Of a stretch of 64,000 nucleotides of DNA, positions 34,158-51,200 are shown one piece after another; position 1 is the first letter of the stretch; each line of letters starts with the position of its first letter. The notes beneath the pieces were generated by a model. It made no database searches and had not been told where the DNA came from. It was given only the letters and a program-made list of their open reading frames with translations. Source of the stretch: Procambarus clarkii. Taxonomy: Eukaryota > Arthropoda > Malacostraca > Decapoda > Cambaridae. Made by a program: the position numbers and the translations under genes. The stretch spans positions 19,002,393 to 19,066,392 of the forward strand of contig NC_091220.1 in assembly GCF_040958095.1 (NCBI RefSeq), in the 5' to 3' direction.

Positions 34158-35131
34158 GTTATATATATACATATACATTATTATTATTTTTTTAGAAGGA
34201 GTCATTTTTGTAGAAATGTATTACTAAATATGTCAGTAAGGGTTATTCAATAATTCTATAAAAATTCTACGTTATTTCATATTTCTTCCATCACTTGGAA
34301 AGGAAGTAAATTTTTCACCTCTGCAAAATATATTTTACATATTTTATGGGCCTGATGCATTTTGCACAGGTACGATTTAGTGTGCTCGGAGGCAGAGGGA
34401 AAGTGAATATCAAAAAAAAAAAAAAAAAAAAAGACAAATGAAGCACAAAATATATTTTCCGTGCAGGTATGGTTCTTGCCTTTTTACTGGTGTTGTAGAT
34501 GAGGTGTAAACCGAATGTTCTCTCTTGCTAGTGTTGACGGCAGGGAACATCAAGGTGTGAGCAGGCCGTTAATAACGGAAGGATTATGTTTAATGTAAAG
34601 GACTTCTGCTACGTCTCTTCTATTCTTGATAGATTCCCCGACAATAAGAAACAAGTCATAGCAGATGCATTTTACATCAAACTGTTTCAATTGCCATCTC
34701 TTTCTTACCTTTCCCGACATCATGAGGCACTTTTCCCACCCTGTGCCGATACTTGATGGCTCAATGATCATTAGGTGTGCAAGTTCCACAGTTTAGAAGA
34801 AATTTCAGTTTTAAGGAATTCTTAAGGGGATAACCTATCCACCATTATCCCAATATGGTAGGCGTGATGTTACTCGAGCAGAGTTTCCTGTGCTTGAGGA
34901 GCCAGGGCATGGACACCTCCGTGCCTGAGGAGCGAGGGCATGGACACCTCCATGCCTGAGGAGCCAGGGGATGGACACCGGGAACCCGATATGACACCTC
35001 GCTGTTTCCCTGTCTGTCAGTGCAGCAGGACGTGCTATGGCTTGCTCCTGAATATTTGCAGAAATTTACAGACATGCAAACCAAACACGTTGAGCCTAGA
35101 TACACACAGAAATCACAATTGCGTGATGCAT
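33609..35131 (+). other. 3' UTR / downstream flank of the ZDHHC8-like gene
   Basis: Starts with GT-rich sequence and a 28-bp duplicated motif (GTGTCAAGGTGGTGACATGA, 33736-33785). I found no AATAAA before a SINE at 35132; the first clear one is at 35564-35569. The UTR end is therefore unknown. Between 34890 and 34985 there are short CATGGACACCTCC repeats. Confidence 0.4.
34088..34153. repeat. (AT)n microsatellite, about 33 units
   Basis: Uninterrupted alternating AT followed by a short imperfect continuation to about 34173. Confidence 0.95.
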
Positions 35132-35269
35132 CAAATGAACAAATCCACAAGGGCCGTGACGAGGATTCGAACCTGCGTCCGAGAGCTCAGTCGATTAAGG
35201 CAGCGTCTGGGATGCTCTCGGACGCAGGTTCGAATCCTCGTCACGGCCCTTGTGGATTTGTTCATTTGA
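35132..35269. mobile_element. Palindromic tRNA-derived SINE, family C
   Basis: A perfect 55-bp inverted repeat (35132-35186 and 35215-35269) around a 28-bp spacer. Both arms contain a B box (GGTTCGAATCC on opposite strands). Spacer plus right arm reads TCGATTAAGGCAGCGTCTGG then GACGCAGGTTCGAATCC, like the 3' part of tRNA-Leu. The tail AATCACAATTGCGTGATGCA lies outside the left arm. Confidence 0.85.
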
Positions 35270-37520
35270 GCCTAGATAGAGTGCCGAGGACCTCTGGGAA
35301 GATGCGAGGAGAAACCTAGTGAACCTTTGCAAGGTGTATTATGTCGATTAGTCAAAAACAGCAGAAGTAGAGTTGTAGCTTGACATTGGCTAATGCTCTG
35401 GGACCATGTTTGAATTCAAAATGTAGCTATGTAGTACTATTCAGTGCGGAGAGTTTTGTAGAACTGCTCCACAGCCTACTACTGCTATAATCTGCATAAT
35501 AATGAGGACAGTCCCGACTTGAAGAAGTCGAAAGGTTAGAACAGTGAAGTGAGGTGATCATTAAATAAACAATCTGTGACATTCTTAGTGAAGGACAATG
35601 CAATAAGTAGTGAAGTGTTAAGTCTGTAATTCTTATAGAGGAATTTTGTGGCAGCAAGTCTGGGCAGTGCAGTGACCCAGTAACAAATCAACTTAAGTGT
35701 AGCACAGTCAGTTGGCAGTGATATTCACGTTAAGATGGTGGTCTCAGTATAGAGCAGCCGCTAGATGCCAGTGAAATGGGTAGTGTTAGCAAGGTGGAAG
35801 AGCAACAAAGTCTGCAATGACATGGTATTGCAGGAGGGCCTTGGGGGTCCCAAGTTCACACGCAAGTTACTTACACTTTTCGGCAGGTAGATTGGTTACT
35901 GGAATGTAACTCGTGTGGTGAGGCAGCAACAGATCCACCATGTTACCTCCCACTGTCCCCCCATATTATCCAGTCACCCAGAAAAAGGAATGTTGGAGTC
36001 TTTGGTCCAGCTGAGGATACATGGGCAAAGAGCCAAGATTACGGTCAAGAAGTGCAAGAGGAAATGGTGAACCCATTCTATCAAGTACCAGAGGGAGTCG
36101 CAGGCCGCAGTTTCTGGCTGCTTGCATGCTAAAAGGATTCTGGGAGTTGGCTGATCCTCGTCAGCACCATTATCATAGCTAAGTAACTTCCCTCCCTTGA
36201 GTTAGTTTCATTTTGAGGAACAATATTAGACTATTCTTGTACACATTTTGACTGCGCTAATGATTCTGTGATTTATTTTATCAGTGTGATTTCATATGAA
36301 AGTAATCAGGTTTAGTGGAATTAAAATTAATTGCTATAGCCAAGTGATGGCTTTATTCTGTACTTCAGTTTGAGCCCTCACTAATTATGAGGTGACAGTT
36401 ACTGTAAATATAGAATTATTCATAATTGTCTCAGTAACTTGTTTCAAGTTGATGCTTAGATTATTAGTTTTATAACACTTTAAGAAATTGTATACAGTAA
36501 AGTAAACGCTTGTGTTTAAAGGGACCACGTGCGGCCAGTTTCTAATTTTGACAAGTCTAGTGCAGCTACGGAGTAATATTTATTTTATTTTCATTAAATG
36601 TCATTTTTATATGCTGCATTTGTATCGCCTTCACTCTGTTTATTTACTGATGTCCAATTCTTATACTGAATCTTAACTGATACACACTGGGGCATAAGTG
36701 TGTGGGAGAGGCTAAGCTGGAGAAAGTGTCTACACCAAACAACAGCCAAGATTCCAGGGAGCTGTATACCCGAGGTGGTGCTACTGATGTGCGAGAACAA
36801 CTGAGATCCTGAATGAATTTAACGGTATGCGGGGTATCCTAGTCTCCCCAGTTATTCGGCATCTGCACCAGGTGCAGAGTTGGGAGATATATACAATGGG
36901 CACTGGGTTGGTTGAACTCTGTACTCTATCTGTAATGTTAAGGGTGATGCCCTGAAAAGGAGGCTATGGGCTGGAGTCTTCTTAGACCGCCTCATTCTAC
37001 TCTTACCACCCTCTGGGAATTGCAAGTGTGATTAACAGTCTTAAGGGGAGCTGCCAAGTACATGTGCCGGTGATTGATGTGGGGAGGGGGGAACCGTAGA
37101 ACAAAACACATTCGGTACAATCTTACATAAACACAAACAAATGAGAATGGCCAGTTTTACATCCCTCCTACCACCCAATTAACCAATGAAAACGTAGGAC
37201 CAGATTACCCAGTCATATTAATAGGGTAACCACCTCTCATCACACCATTTGGCAAATAACTGTTGTGTTTGTTCTTTTTTTAGTTGCTTTCCTTCTGCCT
37301 CTGAGGATGATAAATTGTTACTGACTGAAATGATGTATGAGACCCATTAAAAGTATAGAAACTTTAGCGAGAGAATTTTTCAACATCCTTCGTAAGTGAA
37401 GAAGCCTGAGAAATAAAGTATAAAGATGATTCATCCTTTAATCATCGATATAACCTTTTTGGTCATATTTAATAAGAAATCTACACAAAATGACTGCTTT
37501 TAAAATAAATAACTATGTGG
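35270..37520. other. Intergenic sequence without recognised genes
   Basis: About 2.2 kb. AATAAA at 35564-35569 might serve as a distal poly(A) signal for the upstream gene. No ORF with a recognisable domain and no clear repeat family was found. Confidence 0.4.
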
Positions 37521-37685
<165 letters not shown>

Positions 37686-37872
37686 ATTGTGTGTGTGCAT
37701 ATATAATTATAAAATTGAATTGAATTGGGCATTTCTTTAGCATTTTCATATAGACCAAAATTGCTATCCTTGGTAAGAAAATATGGGTTTAGAATTGTCT
37801 TAAACTTTAAAAGAAAAACCATTGCCATGTGTTTTACAGTTGATAAAGCTATTGAGCTGGGTTGGCTTTTCA

Positions 37873-37991
37873 TCACACACACACACGTACACTCTCACTC
37901 ACATTCACACACTCACACTCACATACACTCACATACACTCACATACACTCACATACGTACACGTACACTCACATTCACTCACATACACTCA
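37873..37991. repeat. CACACT/CACATA-rich simple repeat
   Basis: Irregular mixture of CACA, CTCACT and ACATACACTC units; low complexity. Confidence 0.9.
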
Positions 37992-38092
37992 CTGTGGCCC
38001 CAGTGAACCATCCACCATACCTTACGAGCCTTGTAATGACTTGCCGTGCCTCCAGTGCCCGTATATTGTCTTTTTTTTTTCTTTTTTTTAAG

Positions 38093-38197
38093 ATGAAGCC
38101 AAGCCCTCAAGCCATGGGCCATACAAGAGCAGCCCCTCCAGCACATTCTTTAGTTATTCCACCAGCATCTTACATTCCTGTTCTGTGTACATTTCAG
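38093..38197 (+). other. Possible isolated exon, 35 codons
   Basis: A long pyrimidine tract (38071-38090) and AAG acceptor precede 105 nt open in phase 0 (MKPSPQAMGHTRAAPPAHS...), followed by CAG|GTATTT. The proline-rich composition and GC contrast with the flanks. It could be an alternative 3' exon of the upstream gene, a 5' exon of another gene, or chance. Confidence 0.2.
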
Positions 38198-44582
<6,385 letters not shown>

Positions 44583-44722
44583 ACTAATCACTTGAGTAAA
44601 GTACAGGAAGCCCGATGATTAGACCACTAATTTCTTGAGTAAAGTACAGGAAGCCCGATGATTAGACAACTAATTTCTTGAGTAAAGTAAAGTACAGGAA
44701 GCCCAGTGTTTAGACCACTAAT
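44583..44722. repeat. 43-bp tandem repeat, three copies
   Basis: Units CACTAATTTCTTGAGTAAAG + TACAGGAAGCCCGATGATTAGAC repeat every 43 bp. The last copy is lengthened by an extra AAGTA and has diverged. Confidence 0.88.
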
Positions 44723-44827
44723 GCAGTCTAAACATGCAGACTGTTTTTTTCTTGTAATATGCCTACTTAAAAAAAGGATCAGGATCAAATTGTTGTGGAT
44801 CCCATTACACTGGACTGTAAAAACATG

Positions 44828-44955
44828 ATAAAGTTGATGCCCTTATTTACACTACATTAAAGTTGATGCTCTTATTTACACTACATTAAAGTTGATGCCC
44901 TTATTTACACTACATTAAAGTTGATGCCCTTATTTACACTACATTAAAGTTGATG
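44828..44955. repeat. 29-bp tandem repeat, about 4.4 copies
   Basis: ATTAAAGTTGATGCCCTTAT + TTACACTAC repeats every 29 bp with almost no divergence. Confidence 0.92.
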
Positions 44956-45153
44956 CCATTGTTAAACTTGCAGTCAATGAAGGTAATGGTGAACAGTTGT
45001 GAACGGCAGCCAGCGCACAACTACAATAGCCTGTTGCGTCTCATGTCATTTTTGTTGATTAATATTATATATTCAGTGTTTATCTTAAATACATATTGTT
45101 AAATACAAGTATACCTAGAGCATATAATTATAACAGTTTACCCCCAAATAACT

Positions 45154-45236
45154 TATAATAGTTTACCCCAGCACAAAATATGTTTTGTTCGTTGGATCAT
45201 GTTTGTAGTCGGTGGGATGTTGACACTAGCGGCCGT
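45154..45236 (+). repeat. Duplicated segment, copy 1 (MITE-free)
   Basis: ATAATAGTTTACCCCAGCAC through TTGACACTAGCGGCCGT. A second copy begins at 45296 and is split by the MITE at 45360-45757. AT-only sequence separates the copies. Confidence 0.85.
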
Positions 45237-45295
45237 AAATAATAATAATATAAATAATAAATAAATATAAATAATAATAATTAAATAATAAATAA

Positions 45296-45783
45296 ATAAT
45301 AGTTTATCCCAGAACAAAATATGTTTTGTTCGTTGGGTCATGTTTGTGGTTACTGGGATCAGTGTTGCCAGATTGGGCTACAAGTAACGAATTAGGCTAC
45401 TTCTGAGAGCCCCACGCTCCCATTTTTTTTATTTCGCTACTTGCGACTTTTTGGGCTAGTTTAAAAGCAAGTTGGGCTATTAATATTAAGAAACTCAATG
45501 ATGATTATTTATGCTTTAATAATATAATGTGTACAAATCACAGGCGAGTCAAACAACCTGATTGACTAGACCACTTACCTCAGGAGCCCTGGTCAGAGAC
45601 CGGCCCCTGGGGACGTTGATCCTAGGAACCTTTGAAAGAAAAAGTAACCGCAAGATAATCCTCCCCAGGGGCTAAAATTGGGCTACTTTTATGACAAATT
45701 CGCTACTTTTAGCCCATCAGCTCCGCTACTTTCCGCAAGTTGGCGCTGGCAACACTGTCTGGGATGTTGACACTGGCGGCCGT
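45296..45783 (+). repeat. Duplicated segment, copy 2, interrupted by a MITE
   Basis: 45296-45359 and 45758-45783 together align with copy 1 (45154-45236). The interruption falls within the GGTGGGAT of copy 1, seen here as ACTGGGAT and TCTGGGAT on the two sides. Confidence 0.85.
45360..45757. mobile_element. hAT-like non-autonomous element (MITE), 398 bp
   Basis: Terminal inverted repeats CAGTGTTGCCAG and CTGGCAACACTG, with subterminal ATTGGGCTAC and GCTACTT motifs repeated on both sides. The flanks ACTGGGAT (45352-45359) and TCTGGGAT (45758-45765) are an 8-bp duplication with one mismatch, the length typical of hAT. No transposase is encoded. Positions about 45545-45680 look like a nested, unrelated repeat (ACCTCAGGAGCCCTGGTCAG). 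Confidence 0.85.
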
Positions 45784-46714
45784 TGTTATGAAGTCCACAT
45801 CAGGTCTACATCACTAATTTTTAATAACTATATACCTACTCAGTAGAAGATTTTAACTATTAAGGGCATTATATTGTGATTTTGTAACAGTGACCAATAA
45901 TATGTATGTTCGGAACATAGAAATTGTGTGTCCGTGATGGTAAATATGAGTGTGAATGGAGTGACTTAATTTGTTATTTTTGCCCCGAGGGGTTAAATTT
46001 TTGGCCAGCCAGTAATTATTGGCTGGCTAATTAATTATTGGCAAATTTATTAGGCAGCGCCACTTATCCTGTGAGTGGACACACCACCATAGTGACAGTA
46101 TGTACAACACTCCCCATTTACGGGCTATTCATGCCCGTGCCACCTTTTGGGTGGCTTAATCTTTATCAATCAACACTCCCCAATAGGAAGAAAACCCGCT
46201 GGGTTGCCAGCCGAGTGTGACTCGTCCTAGTCATCTTCCAACCTTCTCAACAAGGAGCCTCATTAATTCAGCTCAGTCTCGGTAATCCAGCATCTTCAAC
46301 TCAGACTCTTCAAAACAATTATTTTAATGTCTTAGTCTGGGACAGGGAGCCCATTAGACCTATGGAGACCTTCCCTCAGGCCAGCAGCTGACTTTCCCTA
46401 CGTTACAACCCACAAGTTATCTAGAGTCCGGGGTTCTATTTATTGTTAGGTGAACAACCGTATCGGGTCGCAGGACCTTCGACACGCTGCTGGCTTCCTG
46501 TCCTCATCAAGGGCACTAGGGTTAGTGCTCTCAGGTAAATCAGGTGTAAGGAAACTTTGCCCAACCATTGCTGAACTTCCACTTGGCTCACACTTGGTAT
46601 CATTTGGTTGTGTTGTGACTGCTGTAGCCGTTGTGTCGCAGCTCGCCGAGCCCCGTCGACTTGGTTATCATCGACGAACAACTGAAGAGAAAGCTTTGTA
46701 AACTACTCATCTTT
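45784..46714. other. Intergenic sequence with repeat scraps
   Basis: Contains a TTACGGGCTATTCATGCCCG block with GTGGCTTAATCTTTATCAATC (46115-46175), which I recall as a common decapod repeat. A SINE-like scrap with TTATTGTTAGGTGAACA lies near 46439. No gene is supported. Confidence 0.4.
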
Positions 46715-46848
46715 ACACACACAAATCACAATAGCGTGATACATCAAATGAACAAATCCACAAGGGCCGTGACTAAGATTCGAACCTGTGTCTGGGATGA
46801 TCTCGGATGTAGGTTCGAATCCTCGTCACGGTCCTTGTGGATTTGTTC
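46715..46848. mobile_element. Palindromic tRNA-derived SINE, family C, second copy
   Basis: Tail AATCACAATAGCGTGATACA, then AACAAATCCACAAGGGCCGT, and after GATTCGAACCTGTGTCTGG an inverted copy ending GTCCTTGTGGATTTGTT. The arms are less perfect than at 35132-35269 and the loop is shorter. Confidence 0.8.
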
Positions 46849-47297
46849 TTCTCATCTTGTTTAGCAACACTAGAACATAAATGATCTCTTCAACTACATT
46901 ATAACCCGCCTTAAACCCACATAACTTTAAAATTCTCCCATGGGTTTTAAATTATTTTTATAAATGTGCTTATCTGTGTACCACATTAGTCCTCCTCCTC
47001 CAGTAATGCATAAATTAGTGGCAGAGCTGCATATGGGTGCCACTTAACATAAATACACATTACTGTATCATGATATCAAAATCAAAATATTTATTCAGGT
47101 AAAAGTACACACACAGAAGATGAGTTACAAACATAATGTTGGATTTATAGATAGAGCTAGTATATAAACACCTAAAGCCACTAATACGCATAGCATTTTG
47201 GGCAAGGTGTAGGGGGGGAAACACTTTGACTAAAGCTTAATACTGTACTAATATATCAACAAGAAAATCCACAGGAGCCGTGATGAGAACTTGAACC

Positions 47298-47300
<3 letters not shown>
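46849..47300. other. Intergenic, with a SINE-like fragment at 47088-47225
   Basis: ATATTTATTCAGGTAAAAGT ... AAAGCCACTAATACGCATAG ... TTTTGGGCAAGG resembles the end of the next SINE (AGCCACTAGTACGCGTAG ... TTTCGGGCAAG). The rest is unannotated. Confidence 0.5.
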
Positions 47301-47330
<30 letters not shown>

Positions 47331-47595
47331 AGATATATACAAGAGTTCTTACATTCTTGTACAGCCACTAGTACGCGTAGCATTTCGGGCAAGTTCTTAA
47401 TCCTATGGTCCCTGGAATACAACCCCCATGAAGAATCGTTTTTACAACCAAGTACCCATTTTACTGTTGAGTTAAACAAAGGCTACAGTTAAGGATTTGC
47501 ACTCAGTAAATCCTCCCCGGCCAGGATATGAACCCATGACAAAGCGCTCGCGGAATGCCAGGTGAGCGTCTTACCACTACACCACGGAGACTGGT
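47301..47595 (-). mobile_element. tRNA-derived SINE, family B, with poly(A) tail
   Basis: On the minus strand: A box TGTAGTGGTAAGACGCTC, B-box region ATGGGTTCATATCC, a conserved body (GTAACAACGATTC-type) and a terminal poly(A) seen as T(29) at 47301-47329. The copy at 59872-60130 matches along its length but lacks the long A tail. The head resembles a Gly/Glu-type tRNA promoter. Confidence 0.82.
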
Positions 47596-47966
47596 GGGTA
47601 TGGGAGACTATGTGCTGGGTATTCCCAGATGCACGCTCTAAACGACTACACCACGACATGGTCAAAAAAATTGCAACCTGACGTACTACAGGTATTACAC
47701 CCTCGAGAATTCCTGAGGTATCTGGAATTCTCCTGTGGATTTTCTCACTTAACAAGTTTGATTTCATATTTACAGTGTTAACCAAACCTAAATGTTAAAA
47801 TAATTCTGAAGAAGAATTGTACTGTATAAATTATATGTTAAATACTGTATAAATTAGCTGTTAATTTTAAATTTGTTTCATGTTGAATACATCTTGTGAC
47901 TAATATATTTTTTGTTATTAGGGTTTGTATGTAGTGCCATCAAGAAGTGAATAAGGCATTACTACC
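47596..47966 (+). promoter_or_regulatory. INTS5: Upstream region / 5' UTR of INTS5
   Basis: TTTTTTGTTATTAG ending at 47920 is a plausible acceptor, so the coding exon may begin near 47921 after an untranslated first exon. GGCATTACTACCATGG surrounds the start codon, with A at -3 and G at +4. No TATA box or CpG-rich promoter is evident close by. A further tRNA-like scrap lies at about 47625-47660. Confidence 0.4.
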
Positions 47967-48239
47967 ATGGTGGTGACCGGTCCAATGGAAGCCGGTCATG
48001 GCATAAACATGGATGGGGGTGGGCGGGGCATCTCAACCACCGTGTTGTTGACAGAATTAGACCGCTTCCTGAATCTGGCTTTGACAACTTCTGACAAGAG
48101 AAGCCATGGTGGAAGAAGAGATGCCATCAGTGAGGGAGAAGAACAGACGACTGCAGAAACTGCACTCTTCCTCTTGCGTAACTTGCCTCCAGCACGACCT
48201 GCAGCTCTGGCATTTTTGGCGCATACATTGTCCAGACAG
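47967..48239 (+). CDS. INTS5: INTS5 coding exon 1
   Basis: 91 codons from ATG (MVVTGPMEAGHGINMDGGGR...) to TLSRQ, donor CAG|GTACAT. It contains the LFLLRNLPPARPAAL element that aligns with LLLLRSLPPARAAVL in human INTS5. Confidence 0.94.
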
Positions 48240-51200
48240 GTACATACATGGGGGTTTTGTGTTAAAATGGACATATAGTTATACTTTTGTTTTATTAGGT
48301 ACCACATGTAGGGATATCTTATGATATATTAAAAAAAAAATTATCTAAAGAAAACCTTTGTGTGATGGCTTGAAATATTCAAGATTTGTGTATTCTTTCT
48401 CATAATCAAGTATAGGAACCCTGTTTCGACTTAGAGTTGCCTAACTCCCTGGTACCTGTGTATTGCTAGGTTAACAGAATCATCAGGTGAAAAGAACAAG
48501 TGTCTTTGTCTTGCTGCGGGAATTGAACCTATGACCTTTTATTTCTGACCAGACTGTGTTGACCACTGCGGATGGCATTTGGGATTCACAGTCTACTGAC
48601 CCGGGTTCGGTTCCAGAGAGAAACAAATGCACAGTTTCTTTCACCTGTTTCCTCTGTGGCCCTAGTAGTAAATAGGTACCTAAGAGTTAGCTGCTGTGGG
48701 CTTCAGCCTGGGAATGTGTGTAATTACTTAAATGTAGTTACAGGATAAGAGCCATGGTCATGGTGTCCAGCCGTCCCAGTACTCTTTGTCATATGATGAT
48801 TTGAAACTACAATACTGACTGTCTTAACCTCCACCACCACCTCACTTAACTTGTTTGAACCATCTGCCACTGTAAAAGTTAATTTTTTAATGTTTTTTCA
48901 GCAGATTTATTTCCTTAATTTGATCCTGTTCTAATGTTCTTGAAGTTGCAGTTTTCAAAAATTTTTGTGTGCCAATTTTTTTAATTCCTGTTACTGTTTT
49001 CTACGCAGTGATCATATCACATCCTCATCTGTCTTCTAGCTTTGGTATATTGAATGCCTCTAATGTCTCCTCGTAGCTCTTGTTTTTTTTAGTTCCTGAA
49101 GCCATTTAGTTGCATGTCTTTGTGCCTTTTTCAATTTATTGATGTGCTTCTCGAGATATGGACACCATACAACCACTGCTTTATTCCAATTTTGGTCTGA
49201 CAAATGTTGTAAAGGTTTTAATATTTTACCATCCATGTACAGTACATCATTTAAAAGCTATTCTAAAGTTAGAAAGTTGCCACGTAATGCTCCAAGTACT
49301 TATTTTATCTAGGTGAATTTGAAGGGCTTTACAATCGTCTGCATCTTCTATCTTCCCCAGTATCTTAGCATCATTTGCAAACATGTTAATGTAATTCTTC
49401 ATTTCTTCTGGTAGATCATTTATGTAGATGATGAACATTACTGGTGCAAGAGCTGAAGTTTGTGGTACTCCGCTAGTAACACTCCTTCAGTCAGATACAG
49501 TGTCTCTGATGGCTGCTCTCATCTGTCAGTTAGAAAATGTTTCATTCCTGTCAGAAGTCTTCCTCTCAACCCTCGACCATGTTCCAGTTTCCTGAACAGC
49601 CTCTTGTGTGGAACTCTTATCAAAAGCCTTTTTTAGGTTCAGATAGACACAGTCAACCCAACCACCTCTTTCCAGTAGTTTCTCTGTGGCTCTATCACAA
49701 AACTTAAAAAGATTTGCTACACAGGATCATCTTGTTCGAAAACCATACTGTCTGTCCGTTATTATGTCAAGTTCAAGTTCAAATATGTTTATTGAGATAA
49801 GCAAGAAATACATCTCATAGGGATAGAGTAGCTTAGGCTATTTCTATCCCCCCTTTATTATGTCATTACTCTCTAGGTGTTCAACCCATTTGGCTTTAAA
49901 AAAATTTTCTAATGTTTTGACTACCATGCTTGTTAATGATACGGGTCTATAATTTACAGGTTCCTCTCGACTACCATTTTCATAGATTGGTACTGTGTTT
50001 GCCTTTTTCCACATATCTGCTACGATTCCTGTGCACAAGGATGTCTGAAATATTAATTGAAGTGGAATGCTCAGCTCAGTTGCACATTCTCTTGCACTTC
50101 ACTAGTAGTACTTAAGACATACTTTAGGCAAATATGTTTTTATATTTCAGGTATCGTCTCACATGCGAGGATACAGTGCTGGAGATAGTTCTCGAAAAAC
50201 TGAGAATGCAGATGATGGACTCTCTGGACAACTTGAAAGCTTGTTAGGAGACCTTTTGGAATCCACTCCAGGGGTCTGGGGACCTCTTGTTAGTCAATGG
50301 GCTGTAGAACAGCTGGGGCGATGGTCCGTCGAGTTTGCTAACACAGTAGTGGGTAGAGGCGATGCTACCCTGGAAGAGGTAGTTGCTGGTTGGCTGTCGT
50401 GTAGCCCTGCACGTACTTTAGCTTCTCTCACTGTGGTGTGCGTGGCTCATGATCCAGACACTGCTGTTGCCGCTCTTCTTGATGCAAGTGCTGCTAGTGG
50501 ACCAGCCCTTGATTGGCTAGTAGCACATGTTGGCTGTTCCTTCCCAGCTACTGTCATAAGTCGAGTGCTGGCTCTAGGTCTCCGAAGTTTTGCAACTTGT
50601 CATGGTCGACCACCTGAGCACCAGCTGGCTAGCGTTAACAAGATCCTAAGTCACTTGGCAGATCGTCATTTGCCAGATATTCGGCGGAGTTTACATGCAA
50701 TTTTGCTCCGTACCTTTAATGGAGCATCAGATCCTGAAACAAAGGCATCAGTTCCATTTTTGTTGTGCCTAGCTGTAACCAGTAGATCAAGGGCAGTGTT
50801 GGCTGCTCTCACTTCTGGTTTAGATACACTCTTGATGCCAAGTGACCATCTTGCAGCACTGGCTGTTCAAGTAGGATGGTGGGTTCCAAAATACTTTACA
50901 TCACATAGCCAACTACAAGAAATGGTGGTTCACTTAGTATTGGATACAGGTGGATCTGCTGCACCATCTCTTCTGCGCCTTCTGCTACAGGGTGCAGCAT
51001 CCGCTGCAAAATTACCCCCAGCTGTTGCTTCTGCTGTTAATAATATATTGCAAGGTGTGGTTGGAGAGATATGCATGGTTACCTACATGAGGAGAAATGC
51101 CGGGTCTAATCGTATTCACATACCATTCCTGGTGGGTCTTCGAGGAGGTGGGTTAGATGGAAGTGATGTGGGAATGGCAGTAGGTGGTAAAGCCATATCT

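Noticed and set aside
35132-35269. Pair of tRNA-Leu genes
   Set aside because: The tRNA-like parts lack a proper 5' half and belong to a dispersed family with shared flanks.
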